Shown here: positions 10,817 through 18,419 of the stretch, in pieces
How positions within the stretch are numbered: the stretch's first letter is position 1
Layout of the letters: the number at the start of each line of letters is the position of its first letter
From: Kaistia hirudinis
Lineage (GTDB): Bacteria > Pseudomonadota > Alphaproteobacteria > Rhizobiales > Kaistiaceae
Length of the DNA stretch: 64,000 nucleotides
Assembly: GCF_014196455.1 (NCBI RefSeq)
Contig: NZ_JACIDS010000003.1
Coordinates: 558,001-622,000, forward strand
Direction: 5' to 3'
The notes under the pieces: generated by a model
Told to the model about the DNA's origin: nothing
The model's input: only the letters and a program-made list of their open reading frames with translations
The model's database searches: none
Translations under genes and position numbers: made by a program

Positions 10817-11599
10817 TCAGGACATGATGAGGCCGCCATCCACATTGACCGTCTGGCCGGTGATATAGGCGGCGTCGTCGCTGGCGAGGAACGCCACGAG
10901 CCCGGCGACGTCCTCGCCCGTGCCGGCGCGGCCCATCGGGATGCCCTCGACCCATTCGGCCATCAGCTCGCCGGGCTTGTAGTCGCCGAGCAGCTTGCCC
11001 CAGGCGGTGTCGTTATAGGCCCACATGTCGGTCTCGATGATGCCGGGGCAGAAGGCATTGACGGTGATGCCCTCCTTCGCCAGTTCCTTGGCGAGGCTCT
11101 GCGTGATGCCGACGACTCCGAATTTCGAGGCGGCATAATGGGGCGTGAAGATGAAGCCCTGCCGCGCCTGGCCCGAGGCGGTGTTGATCAGCCGGCCGCC
11201 CTTTCCGTGCTTGCGGATGCGGGCGATCGCCTCCTGGCAACACAAGAAGACGCCCTTGGTGTTGACCGCCAGCACCTTGTCCCACTCGGCTTCCGTCATC
11301 GCCTCGATACGCGCAATGGTGATCACGCCGGCATTCTGGACCGAGATGTCGACGCCGCCGAAGGTCCGCTCGGCCTCGTCATAGAGCGCGGTGACGCTCG
11401 CCTTGTCGGTCACGTCGGAGACGACCGCATGCGCCTTGCCGCCCGCAGCGCGGATTTCGTCGGCGACCTCCGCGACCCGCGCCTCGTTGGCCGAGACCAC
11501 GACGGCCGCGCCTTCACGGGCGAAGCGCCGGGCGATCGCGGCGCCGATGCCGCGGCTTCCGCCGGTGATGACGACGGTCTTGCCTTCGAAACGGGTCAT
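10817..11599 (-). CDS. SDR family dehydrogenase of the sugar/polyol locus (SDR-1)
   Basis: A classical NAD(P)-dependent short-chain dehydrogenase of 260 residues with TGGSRGIG near residue 11, QNAG, the catalytic Tyr-Lys in YAASK and the C-terminal GGLIMS. The segment CPGIIETDMWAYNDTAWGKLLGDYKPG resembles acetoin/butanediol and sorbitol dehydrogenases, suggesting a polyol or ketose substrate. It lies 19 bp downstream of the SorC regulator on the same strand, so both are probably one transcript, divergent from the transketolase operon. Oxidation of a sugar alcohol to the ketose used by the FGGY kinase is plausible; the substrate cannot be read from sequence. Confidence 0.82.
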   Translation of the reverse strand: MTRFEGKTVVITGGSRGIGAAIARRFAREGAAVVVSANEARVAEVADEIRAAGGKAHAVVSDVTDKASVTALYDEAERTFGGVDISVQNAGVITIARIEAMTEAEWDKVLAVNTKGVFLCCQEAIARIRKHGKGGRLINTASGQARQGFIFTPHYAASKFGVVGITQSLAKELAKEGITVNAFCPGIIETDMWAYNDTAWGKLLGDYKPGELMAEWVEGIPMGRAGTGEDVAGLVAFLASDDAAYITGQTVNVDGGLIMS

Positions 11600-11618
11600 G
11601 GTTCCTCCACTCCAGATG

Positions 11619-12581
11619 TCAGGGAGCCGGCTGCGCGAGCAGCTTCTCCGCCGTGAACTTGTCGGTGATCAGCACGTCGACGAGCCGTCCGAGCAGCGCG
11701 GCGCGGATCGCCCGAACCTTGCGCTCGCCGCCCGCGACGCCGACGACGCGCGGCACGGCGCGGAGCTCGTCGATCGTCATGCCGATGACGCGCTCGTCGA
11801 GCGGGCCGCCAACGGCCTCGCCCTTCTCGTCGAAGAAGCGCAGGCAGACGTCGCCGACCGCGCCCCGGGCTTCGAGGTCGTGCAGCTCTTCGGAATCGAA
11901 AGTGTTGCCGGAATTGGCCAGCATGACGGAGGGTTGCAGCGCGCCGATGCCGATCAACGCCATGGTGACGCGGCGGAACTGGTTCATCGTGGCGCGGACA
12001 TAGCCGTCGCCGACCATGACGAGGCGGGCGGCGGCGGAGCCGGCGACACCCTGCGCCGGCAGGAGCATCGGCTCGGCGCTGGTCAGCGTCGCCAGTCGGG
12101 TCGTCAGCTGGGTCGCGTGGCTCTGCACGGCCGGATTGCCGATGCCGCCCAGGATCTGCACCACGCGTTCGGCGCGGGCGCGCTTCAGCGGATGGATCGC
12201 GTCCACCATGCGCAGCAGCGAGGCGCTCCAGGACGAGATCCCGATCACCTCGCCATCTGACACCGTCGTCTCGAAATAATGTCCGGCGGCGTCGCCGATG
12301 GCGCCCAGAATGGTCTCTTCCCGATCCTCGTAGCATTCGGCCACGATCGCCTCTGTCAGGGCGAAGCGTTCGCGGAGGCCCGCTTCCAGATCGGGGAAAG
12401 TGCCGCGCGGCGGCGTGATGGTGATCCGGACGATCCCTTCCTGCTCGGCGCGCTTGAGCAGCCGCGAGATGGTCGCTTGCGAGATGTGCAGCAGCGCCGA
12501 GATCTCAGCCTGCTTCATGCCATCCACATGATAGAGCTGTGCGACCCGCGTGATCAGCCTCAGCTCATAGATCCTGCTCAT
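11619..12581 (-). CDS. SorC-family transcriptional regulator
   Basis: The 320-residue protein has an N-terminal helix-turn-helix (about 23-43, QAEISALLHISQATISRLLKR) and a C-terminal SorC/DeoR sugar-binding domain ending in VLITDKFTAEKLL. Such regulators bind a phosphorylated sugar and usually repress neighbouring catabolic genes; EryD of erythritol loci is a relative. The start at 12581 has AGGGGA 9 bp upstream; a longer frame to 12659 has no site. It diverges from the transketolase/ABC operon across a 278-bp control region with a palindromic operator candidate. The effector is probably an intermediate of the pathway (inference). Confidence 0.88.
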   Translation of the reverse strand: MSRIYELRLITRVAQLYHVDGMKQAEISALLHISQATISRLLKRAEQEGIVRITITPPRGTFPDLEAGLRERFALTEAIVAECYEDREETILGAIGDAAGHYFETTVSDGEVIGISSWSASLLRMVDAIHPLKRARAERVVQILGGIGNPAVQSHATQLTTRLATLTSAEPMLLPAQGVAGSAAARLVMVGDGYVRATMNQFRRVTMALIGIGALQPSVMLANSGNTFDSEELHDLEARGAVGDVCLRFFDEKGEAVGGPLDERVIGMTIDELRAVPRVVGVAGGERKVRAIRAALLGRLVDVLITDKFTAEKLLAQPAP

Positions 12582-12661
12582 TGCGCGCCGTCCCCTGCGA
12601 CCGATCCGTGCGGCCATCTTCGATGGCCTTGAGCGGCCATTCTTTGCATTAAAATTCACAC

Positions 12662-12675
12662 CTGAAAATATCCAG
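12662..12675. promoter_or_regulatory. Second SorC operator candidate
   Basis: CTGAAAATATCCAG, read on the minus strand as CTGGATATTTTCAG, matches the centre of the main operator (CTGAATATTTATTCAG) except for one substitution and a 2-bp gap. It lies about 80 bp upstream of the sorC start, where autoregulation would act. The similarity is visible; function is inferred. Confidence 0.35.
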
Positions 12676-12770
12676 ACAGGTCGGCGCTATCGGCCATGTC
12701 GATCGATAAATGGTGCAACGCAACGCAAATTTTGGGTGCAGTGCATGCATCGACGACTCGCCAAACCAGC

Positions 12771-12799
12771 TTGACGACCATCCTATCGAGGCCTAATCT
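12771..12799 (+). promoter_or_regulatory. Promoter of the transketolase/ABC operon
   Basis: TTGACG (12771-12776), a 17-bp spacer and TAATCT (12794-12799) form the best sigma70-type promoter in the window, in a locally AT-rich stretch. Expected transcription start is near 12806, giving a leader of about 54 bases before the GTG at 12860. Four TGCA motifs between 12714 and 12749 lie just upstream and could be an activator site. Confidence 0.6.
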
Positions 12800-12813
12800 G
12801 CAAATCAATACAT

Positions 12814-12833
12814 ATCTGAATATTTATTCAGAT
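12814..12833. promoter_or_regulatory. SorC operator candidate (20-bp palindrome)
   Basis: ATCTGAATA-TT-TATTCAGAT has perfect 9-bp arms around a 2-bp centre. It begins about 8 bp after the predicted transcription start and ends 26 bp before the operon's first codon, a classical roadblock position for a repressor. The divergent SorC gene is the obvious candidate for the binding protein. Confidence 0.6.
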
Positions 12834-12859
12834 TGGACATTCGATTTTCGAGGTCGATC

Positions 12860-13726
12860 GTGTCGCTCGAGTTTTCTGCTGAAGTGCCGACGCCGGAAGG
12901 GCTGTCGAACCTCTCCCCATCCGATCGGGCCGCGCGCCTTTCGGACATTGCGCGCGCCGTGCGCCGCTCGGTCGTGCGCATGATCGACTCGGCCCGTGCC
13001 GGCCATATCGGCGGGGATCTGTCGGTCACCGACATCCTGACGACACTCTATTTCGGCGTGCTGAAGCTTGATCCGGCGGAACCGCTCGCGCCGGGCCGCG
13101 ACCGCTTCATCCTGTCCAAGGGACACTGCGCCGCCGCGCTCTATTCCGCGCTGGCGCTCCGCGGCTTCATCGATCCCGCGCTGCTCCCAACCTTCATGAA
13201 GCCGCTCTCCGTGCTCAATGGCCATCCCAATCGCCGCAAGGTCGCGGGCGTCGAGGCCAATACCGGCCCGCTCGGCCATGGCCTTCCGATTGCCGTCGGC
13301 AGCGCGATCGCCTCGTGCCTTTCGGGCCGTAACTGGCAGACCTTCGTCGTCACCGGCGACGGCGAGCTGCAGGAAGGCTCGAACTGGGAGGCGGCGATGA
13401 GCGCCGGCCATCGCGGGCTCGACAATCTCTGCGTCATCGTCGACCGCAACCGCCTGCAGCAGGGCGCGCGCACCGAGGACACCAACCGCCTCGATCCGTT
13501 GACCGACAAATGGGCGGCCTTCGGCTGGGAAGCCGTGGAGGTCGACGGCCATGATCACGCCGCGCTCTATGAGCTGTTCACGCGCCCCCGCAGCGGCAAG
13601 CCGCTCGCGATCGTCGCCAACACGCTGAAGGGCAAGGGCGTCTCCTTCATCGAGGACCGGGTCGAATGGCATCACAAGGTGCCGTCGGCCGAGCAGGTCG
13701 CTCTCGCGCTCGAGGAGCTGCGCTGA
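12860..13726 (+). CDS. Transketolase-like protein, N-terminal (TPP-binding) subunit
   Basis: A 288-residue stand-alone N-terminal half of transketolase. The thiamine-diphosphate motif begins GDGELQEGSNWEAAM and ends VIVDRN, and the family block RFILSKGHCAAALYSAL is present. The preferred start is GTG at 12860, with GAGG 6 bp upstream; an in-frame TTG at 12833 would put the start inside the operator. The stop overlaps the next gene's ATG by one base, so the two halves are made together and should form one active site. Split transketolases are used for unusual ketose phosphates (for example apulose 4-phosphate) as well as normal pentose phosphates. Here the kinase, SDRs and transporter point to a dedicated catabolic enzyme. 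Confidence 0.88.
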   Translation: MSLEFSAEVPTPEGLSNLSPSDRAARLSDIARAVRRSVVRMIDSARAGHIGGDLSVTDILTTLYFGVLKLDPAEPLAPGRDRFILSKGHCAAALYSALALRGFIDPALLPTFMKPLSVLNGHPNRRKVAGVEANTGPLGHGLPIAVGSAIASCLSGRNWQTFVVTGDGELQEGSNWEAAMSAGHRGLDNLCVIVDRNRLQQGARTEDTNRLDPLTDKWAAFGWEAVEVDGHDHAALYELFTRPRSGKPLAIVANTLKGKGVSFIEDRVEWHHKVPSAEQVALALEELR

Positions 13727-14679
13727 TGAACGCCCCCGTCGCCGCCCCGCCCGCCACCTTCGACTGCCGCCAGGCCTTCGCCGAGACGCTGATCGAACTC
13801 GCGAGGGCGGATGAGCGCATCGTCGCCGTCTGCAACGACAGCGTCGGCTCGTCCAATCTCGGTGGCTTCCAGAAGGCGTTCCCGGACCGCCTCGTCAATG
13901 TCGGCATCGCCGAGCAGAACATGGTCGGCGTCGCCGCCGGCCTTTCGAATGGCGGCTTCGTGCCGTTCGTGTGCTGCGCCTCGCCCTTCCTGACCGGCCG
14001 CGCGCTCGAACAGGTTAAAGCCGACATCGCCTATAATGGCTATCATGTCGTGCTCTGCGGCATGAGCCCGGGCATGGCCTATGGCGAGCTCGGTCCGACC
14101 CATCATTCGATCGAGGATCTTTCCTGGCTGCGCGCCATCACCGATCTCTCGATCGTGGTGCCGGCCGATCCGGCCCAGACCAGCGCGGCGGTGCGCTGGT
14201 CGGTCGAATATGGCAAGCCGTCCTTCCTCCGCGTCGGCCGCACCAAGGTGCCGTCGGTCAGCGAGGGCCAGGCGGAGCCGTTCGTCTTCGGGAAGGCCAA
14301 CCGCCTCAGGGAAGGCCGCGACCTCACGATCGTCGTGACCGGCATCCTGGTCTCCCGCGCGCTTGAGGCGGCCGAGGCGCTTGCCGCGCAGGGCATTTCG
14401 GCGCGCGTCGTCAACATCGCGACCATCGCCCCGCTCGACGAGGCGGAGATCATCGCCGCCGCCCGTGAGACCGGTGCGATCGTCACGGTCGAGGAGGCGG
14501 TCGTCAGCGGCGGCCTCGGCGCCGCGGTCGCCGAAGTGGTGGTGCGGCATCATCCGGTCGCCATGCGCCTTCTCGGCGTGCCCGGCTTCGCGCCGACCGG
14601 CGACACCGCCTTCCTGCTCGATCATTTCGGCCTCAATCGCGACGGCATCGTCCGCGCCGCGCTGGAGCTCAGGGGCTGA
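13726..14679 (+). CDS. Transketolase-like protein, C-terminal subunit
   Basis: The 317-residue partner carries the pyrimidine-binding domain, with the catalytic glutamate in VNVGIAEQNMVGVAAGLS and THHSIEDLSWLRAI, and the C-terminal transketolase domain (EEAVVSGGLGAAVAEVV). The ATG at 13726 shares its first base with the N-subunit stop codon (TGATG), the usual coupling for two-subunit transketolases. It transfers a two- or three-carbon ketol unit from a ketose phosphate to an aldose phosphate. A 1-deoxy-xylulose-5-phosphate-synthase-like role is unlikely given the context. Confidence 0.88.
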   Translation: MNAPVAAPPATFDCRQAFAETLIELARADERIVAVCNDSVGSSNLGGFQKAFPDRLVNVGIAEQNMVGVAAGLSNGGFVPFVCCASPFLTGRALEQVKADIAYNGYHVVLCGMSPGMAYGELGPTHHSIEDLSWLRAITDLSIVVPADPAQTSAAVRWSVEYGKPSFLRVGRTKVPSVSEGQAEPFVFGKANRLREGRDLTIVVTGILVSRALEAAEALAAQGISARVVNIATIAPLDEAEIIAAARETGAIVTVEEAVVSGGLGAAVAEVVVRHHPVAMRLLGVPGFAPTGDTAFLLDHFGLNRDGIVRAALELRG

Positions 14680-14681
14680 TC

Positions 14682-16154
14682 ATGCAGGCGCCGCTGCTCC
14701 TCGCCATCGACCAGGGCACGAGCTCGACCAAATGCCTCGCCGTTGACGGCGAGGGCAGGGTCGTGGCGCGCGGCCAGGCGCCGGTGAGCCAGCAGACGCC
14801 GCATCCCGGCTGGGTCGAGCAGGACGCCGAGGAGATCTGGGCGAGCGTCCGGGCCGCCGTGGCCGCGACGCTGACGGAAGAACTGGCCGCGCGGGTGGTC
14901 GCCGTCGGCCTCTCGACGCAGCGCGAGAGCTGCGTCATCTGGGATCGCAAGACGGGCGCGCCGCTGACACCGGTGCTCTCCTGGCAGGACCAGCGCACCG
15001 AACCGCTCTGCGAGGTGCTGCGCGCCGACGGTCACGACGCGCTGATCCGCGCGCGCAGCGGCCTGCCGCTCGATCCGATGTTCTCGGCCGTCAAGGCGAA
15101 GTGGCTGCTCGACCGGATCGATCCTGACCGGCGCCGCGCCGAGGCCGGCGAACTCGTCATCGGCACGATCGACAGCTTCCTCGTCTCGCGCTTCGGCGGC
15201 GAGCCGGTCGTCGAGGCCGGCAATGCCTCGCGCATGCAACTCGTCGATGTCGCGCGCGCCGCCTATGACGACGATCTCCTGCGCATCTTCGCCGTCCCGC
15301 GTGCCGCGCTGCCGCGGATCGTGCCGTCCACCGGCCCGTTCCCGGCGGTGAAGGGGCTGGCGCCGCTGCCTGATGGCGTGCCGCTCGCCGCGGTCATGGC
15401 CGACAGCCATTCGGCGCTCTTCGCCCATGGCGCCTTCGCGCCGGGTCCGGTCAAGGCGACGCAAGGCACGGGTTCGTCCGTCATGGGCCTGCTGGCCGGC
15501 ACGGGCGCCGAGGCGGCTGAGCGGCTGCATCCGGGCGTGTGCCTCACGATCGCCTGGTGGATCGACGCGCCGATGCTCGCCTTCGAGGGCAATATCCGGT
15601 CGGCCGGCTCCACGCTGATCTGGGCGGCCGAACTGCTCGGCATCGATCCGGCGGAGCTTGCCCGCCTCGCGGCGAGCGTCGATGACGCCGGCAACGTCCA
15701 TCTCGTGCCCGGCTTCAACGGCCTTGGCGCACCCTGGTGGGACGGCGCGGCCGTCGCGACGCTGTCCGGATTCACGCTCGGATCCGGCCGGGCTGCCGTC
15801 GCCCGCGCGGCGCTCGATTCGATCGCGCACCAGATCGCCGACGTGCTGGACGCGGTCCGGGCGAGCGGCGTTCCGGTCGATCGTCTGCATGTCGATGGCG
15901 GCCCGACCCGCAACGACCAGCTGATGCAGTTCGAGGCCGACATGACCGGCCTGACGGTCGCGCGCACCGATACGGCCGAGCTTTCCGCGCTCGGTGTGGC
16001 GCATCTGGCAGGCCTCGCGGCCGGGCTTTTCACGATCGACGGCCTCGCGCGGCTCGACCGCGGCGGGACGGAATTCGCGCCGGCGATCGATGCCGCGTCG
16101 CGCGCCGCCAAGCGGGCGGGCTGGGCGAGGGCGCTCGCGCGCTCGAGGAGCTGA
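14682..16154 (+). CDS. FGGY-family carbohydrate kinase
   Basis: A 490-residue ATP-dependent sugar kinase. The N-terminal domain begins LLAIDQGTSSTKCLAVD and includes GWVEQDAEEIW, glycerol-kinase-like. The C-terminal half has GTGSS, VPGFNGLGAPWWD and DGGPTRNDQLMQ. The gene starts 2 bp after the transketolase C-subunit stop. It should phosphorylate the ketose made by one of the SDRs, supplying the phosphorylated substrate of the split transketolase. Candidate substrates include apulose, erythrulose, xylulose or another ketose; glycerol is less likely beside a transketolase. Specificity cannot be fixed from sequence. Confidence 0.87.
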   Translation: MQAPLLLAIDQGTSSTKCLAVDGEGRVVARGQAPVSQQTPHPGWVEQDAEEIWASVRAAVAATLTEELAARVVAVGLSTQRESCVIWDRKTGAPLTPVLSWQDQRTEPLCEVLRADGHDALIRARSGLPLDPMFSAVKAKWLLDRIDPDRRRAEAGELVIGTIDSFLVSRFGGEPVVEAGNASRMQLVDVARAAYDDDLLRIFAVPRAALPRIVPSTGPFPAVKGLAPLPDGVPLAAVMADSHSALFAHGAFAPGPVKATQGTGSSVMGLLAGTGAEAAERLHPGVCLTIAWWIDAPMLAFEGNIRSAGSTLIWAAELLGIDPAELARLAASVDDAGNVHLVPGFNGLGAPWWDGAAVATLSGFTLGSGRAAVARAALDSIAHQIADVLDAVRASGVPVDRLHVDGGPTRNDQLMQFEADMTGLTVARTDTAELSALGVAHLAGLAAGLFTIDGLARLDRGGTEFAPAIDAASRAAKRAGWARALARSRS

Positions 16155-16224
16155 CCGGACGCCGCCAGGCGGACGGAAGGATACGACCGGGCGAGCGAGA
16201 CCCGGCGGGAGAGGAGGAGAGGCA

Positions 16225-17211
16225 ATGATGGCCGTGACGTCCGAGACTGCACGAGTGGAGACGAAGCGTCGGCGGTTCAGCCTCGGCGGCGGCGCGACCG
16301 GGCCGTTCATCGGCCTGATCGCGATGTGCATCTTCCTGTCCCTCGCGACCGACACCTTCTTCTCGGTGCGGAATTTCCTCAACGTGATGGACCAGGTCAC
16401 GGTGATCGGCGTCATGGCGATCGGCATGACCCTGGTGATCCTGATCGGCGGCATCGACCTGTCCGTCGGTTCGGTCCTGGCCCTCTCCGCGATGGTGATG
16501 GGCTTCCTCGGCAATACGATCGGTCTGCCCTTCGGCGTCGCGATCCTGGCTGCCCTGCTTGCGGCGGCGCTGTGCGGGACGGTCTCGGGGCTGATGATCA
16601 CGCAGCTCAACATGCCGCCCTTCATCGCCACGCTGGCGATGATGTCGATCGCGCGCGGCATCGCCTCCATCATCACGGATGGCGAGCAGATCGTCGGCTT
16701 CCCCGACTGGTTCTCCAACCTGGCGATTATCCGCTATGGCGGCTTCCTGAGCGCGACCGTCGCGACCATGATCGTGCTCGCCTTCGCGTTCTGGGTGTTC
16801 CTGCGCTTCCGCCCGGCCGGTCGCGCGCTCTATGCGATCGGCGGCAGCCCCGAGGTTGCCCGCCTCGCCGGTATCCGAGTCAAGGCCGTGACGGTCCGGG
16901 TCTACATGGTGTCCGGCCTGCTCGCCGGCCTCGCCGGCGTCATCCTGTCCGCGCGCCTCGACAGCGCCCAGCCGAGTTCCGGCCTCGGCTACGAACTCGA
17001 CACCATCGCCGCTGTCGTGATCGGCGGCGCCAGCCTCGCAGGCGGCGTCGGCGGCATTGCCGGCACGGCCGTCGGCGTCCTGATCATCGGCTTCCTGCGC
17101 AACGGCCTCAATCTCCTGCACGTCTCTCCCTTCGTGCAGCAGGTCGTCATCGGCGTGGTCATTGCGCTCGCCGTCGCCGCCGACACGCTGAGGAGCCGCC
17201 GTCGGCACTGA
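16225..17211 (+). CDS. Ribose-type sugar ABC transporter permease
   Basis: A 328-residue BPD_transp_2 permease (RbsC/XylH type) with about 8-10 hydrophobic segments and the family signatures GMTLVILIGGIDLSVGSVLA, RPAGRALYAIGGSPEVARLAGI and VVIGGASLAGGVGG. It would form a homodimeric inner-membrane channel. A GAGGAGG site 7 bp upstream selects the ATG at 16225. The order permease, binding protein, ATPase differs from the common binding protein, ATPase, permease order. A small carbohydrate or polyol is the likely cargo. Confidence 0.9.
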   Translation: MMAVTSETARVETKRRRFSLGGGATGPFIGLIAMCIFLSLATDTFFSVRNFLNVMDQVTVIGVMAIGMTLVILIGGIDLSVGSVLALSAMVMGFLGNTIGLPFGVAILAALLAAALCGTVSGLMITQLNMPPFIATLAMMSIARGIASIITDGEQIVGFPDWFSNLAIIRYGGFLSATVATMIVLAFAFWVFLRFRPAGRALYAIGGSPEVARLAGIRVKAVTVRVYMVSGLLAGLAGVILSARLDSAQPSSGLGYELDTIAAVVIGGASLAGGVGGIAGTAVGVLIIGFLRNGLNLLHVSPFVQQVVIGVVIALAVAADTLRSRRRH

Positions 17212-17276
17212 ACAAGGCCGGCGCGGCGATCGAGCCGCTGCCGGATGGAGGAATTCGGGCGGCCTGCCGTCCGAGA

Positions 17277-17299
17277 CGTTTCGCCCGAAAGGCGAGACG
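17277..17299 (+). other. Intercistronic hairpin before the binding-protein gene
   Basis: The arms CGTTTCGCC and GGCGAGACG (one G-U pair) enclose a CGAAA loop in the 160-bp gap between permease and binding protein. There is no U-run. It may protect the downstream high-abundance mRNA segment from decay, as seen in other binding-protein operons (inference). Confidence 0.4.
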
Positions 17300-17371
17300 G
17301 AGGCCCCGGAGGGGGTCGCACCGAACGCAGCCGGCCCAAAGTCCGGCGGCGCCCAACCCTGGAGGAGAAAC

Positions 17372-18310
17372 ATGTTCACTCGTCGTACCACGCTTCTGGC
17401 CGCCGCCGCGGCCTTCGCGCTCACCGCCACGATGGGCGTCGCCGACGCCAAGGAGGCCAAGAAGATCGGTCTCGCCGTCGCCAATCTGCAGGCCAATTTC
17501 TTCAATCAGATCAAGCAGTCGGTTGAAGCGTACGGCAAGGAGAAGGGCCTCGAGGTCATCACCGTCGACGCCAAGGGCGACGCGGCGACGCAGGTCAGCC
17601 AGATCCAGGATCTGCTGGCGCAGAACGTCGACGCGCTGATCTACATCCCAGCCGGCGCGACCGCCGCCGCCGTTCCGGTCAAGGCCGCCCGCGCTGCCGG
17701 CGTCCCGGTCGTAAACATCGACCGCAATGCGGAAGGTTCGCCCGGCGACACCTTCATCGCCACCGACAGCGTCACCTCGGCCAAGCAGGTATGCGACTAT
17801 CTGGCCAAGCAGGCTGGCGGTAAGGGCGAGATGGTCATCGTCCACGGCCAGAAGGGCACCACGCCCGAGGTCGATCGCTCCAAGGGCTGCGCCGAGGCGC
17901 TCAAGGGCTATCCGGACATCAAGGTCGTCGGCGAGCTGTGGTCGGAAGGCTGGCATCAGGACGAGGGCTTCAAGCTGACCTCGGACCTGCTGCAGTCGAA
18001 CCCGAATGTCAGCATCATCTTCGCCCAGGCCGACGCGCTCGCGCTCGGCGCCGCCCAGGCGGTGAAAGTAGCCAATTCCGGCCACCGGATCTTCATCGGC
18101 GGCTTCGACGGCGACACGGCCGCTCTGACGGCGCTGAAGGACGGCGTGTTCGACGTGACGGCGACCCAGCAGACCCAGAAGATGGGCCGGCTCGGCGTCG
18201 ATGCGGCGATCGCGCTCGTCGCGGGCGAGAAGCTCCCGGCCGAGCAGCTTCAGGACGCGACGCTGACGACGAAGGAAAACGTCGACCAGTTCATCGCCAA
18301 CCACCCCTGA
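17372..18310 (+). CDS. Sugar ABC transporter periplasmic substrate-binding protein
   Basis: A 312-residue Peripla_BP_4 protein with a clear signal peptide (RR, then a hydrophobic core, cleavage after ADA at residue 26). Family blocks include IGLAVANLQANFFNQIKQSV, DALIYIPAGA, VPVVNIDRNA and IGGFDGDTAALTALKDG. It resembles binding proteins for ribose, xylitol and erythritol. It would capture the substrate in the periplasm and define the specificity of the whole pathway. A GGAGGAG Shine-Dalgarno precedes the ATG, and hairpins lie on both sides of the gene, consistent with expression above its neighbours. Confidence 0.9.
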   Translation: MFTRRTTLLAAAAAFALTATMGVADAKEAKKIGLAVANLQANFFNQIKQSVEAYGKEKGLEVITVDAKGDAATQVSQIQDLLAQNVDALIYIPAGATAAAVPVKAARAAGVPVVNIDRNAEGSPGDTFIATDSVTSAKQVCDYLAKQAGGKGEMVIVHGQKGTTPEVDRSKGCAEALKGYPDIKVVGELWSEGWHQDEGFKLTSDLLQSNPNVSIIFAQADALALGAAQAVKVANSGHRIFIGGFDGDTAALTALKDGVFDVTATQQTQKMGRLGVDAAIALVAGEKLPAEQLQDATLTTKENVDQFIANHP

Positions 18311-18333
18311 CGCGTATCCGCGCCAAGCACGAT

Positions 18334-18361
18334 GAGGGACGGCGCCCAGGCGCCGTTCCTC
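18334..18361 (+). other. Strong hairpin after the binding-protein gene
   Basis: GAGGGACGGCGCC (18334-18346) pairs with GGCGCCGTTCCTC (18349-18361), 13 bp with a single G-U, starting 24 bases after the stop. No U-run follows, so it is better read as an mRNA-stabilising or attenuating element between the binding-protein and ATPase genes than as a full terminator. Confidence 0.5.
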
Positions 18362-18419
18362 AGGATCCGGCCGGCCTGTCACCTCGCCGGCGGCGGACAT
18401 TTCAATCGAGGCCAACGCG

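Noticed and set aside
12833-12859. TTG start for the transketolase N-subunit
   Set aside because: It begins on the last base of the palindromic operator and lacks a Shine-Dalgarno; GTG at 12860 has GAGG at proper spacing.
12860-14679. Split transketolase as part of a sulfoquinovose sulfo-transketolase pathway
   Set aside because: There is no sulfoquinovosidase, SQ isomerase or sulfonate exporter, and an FGGY kinase is present instead.
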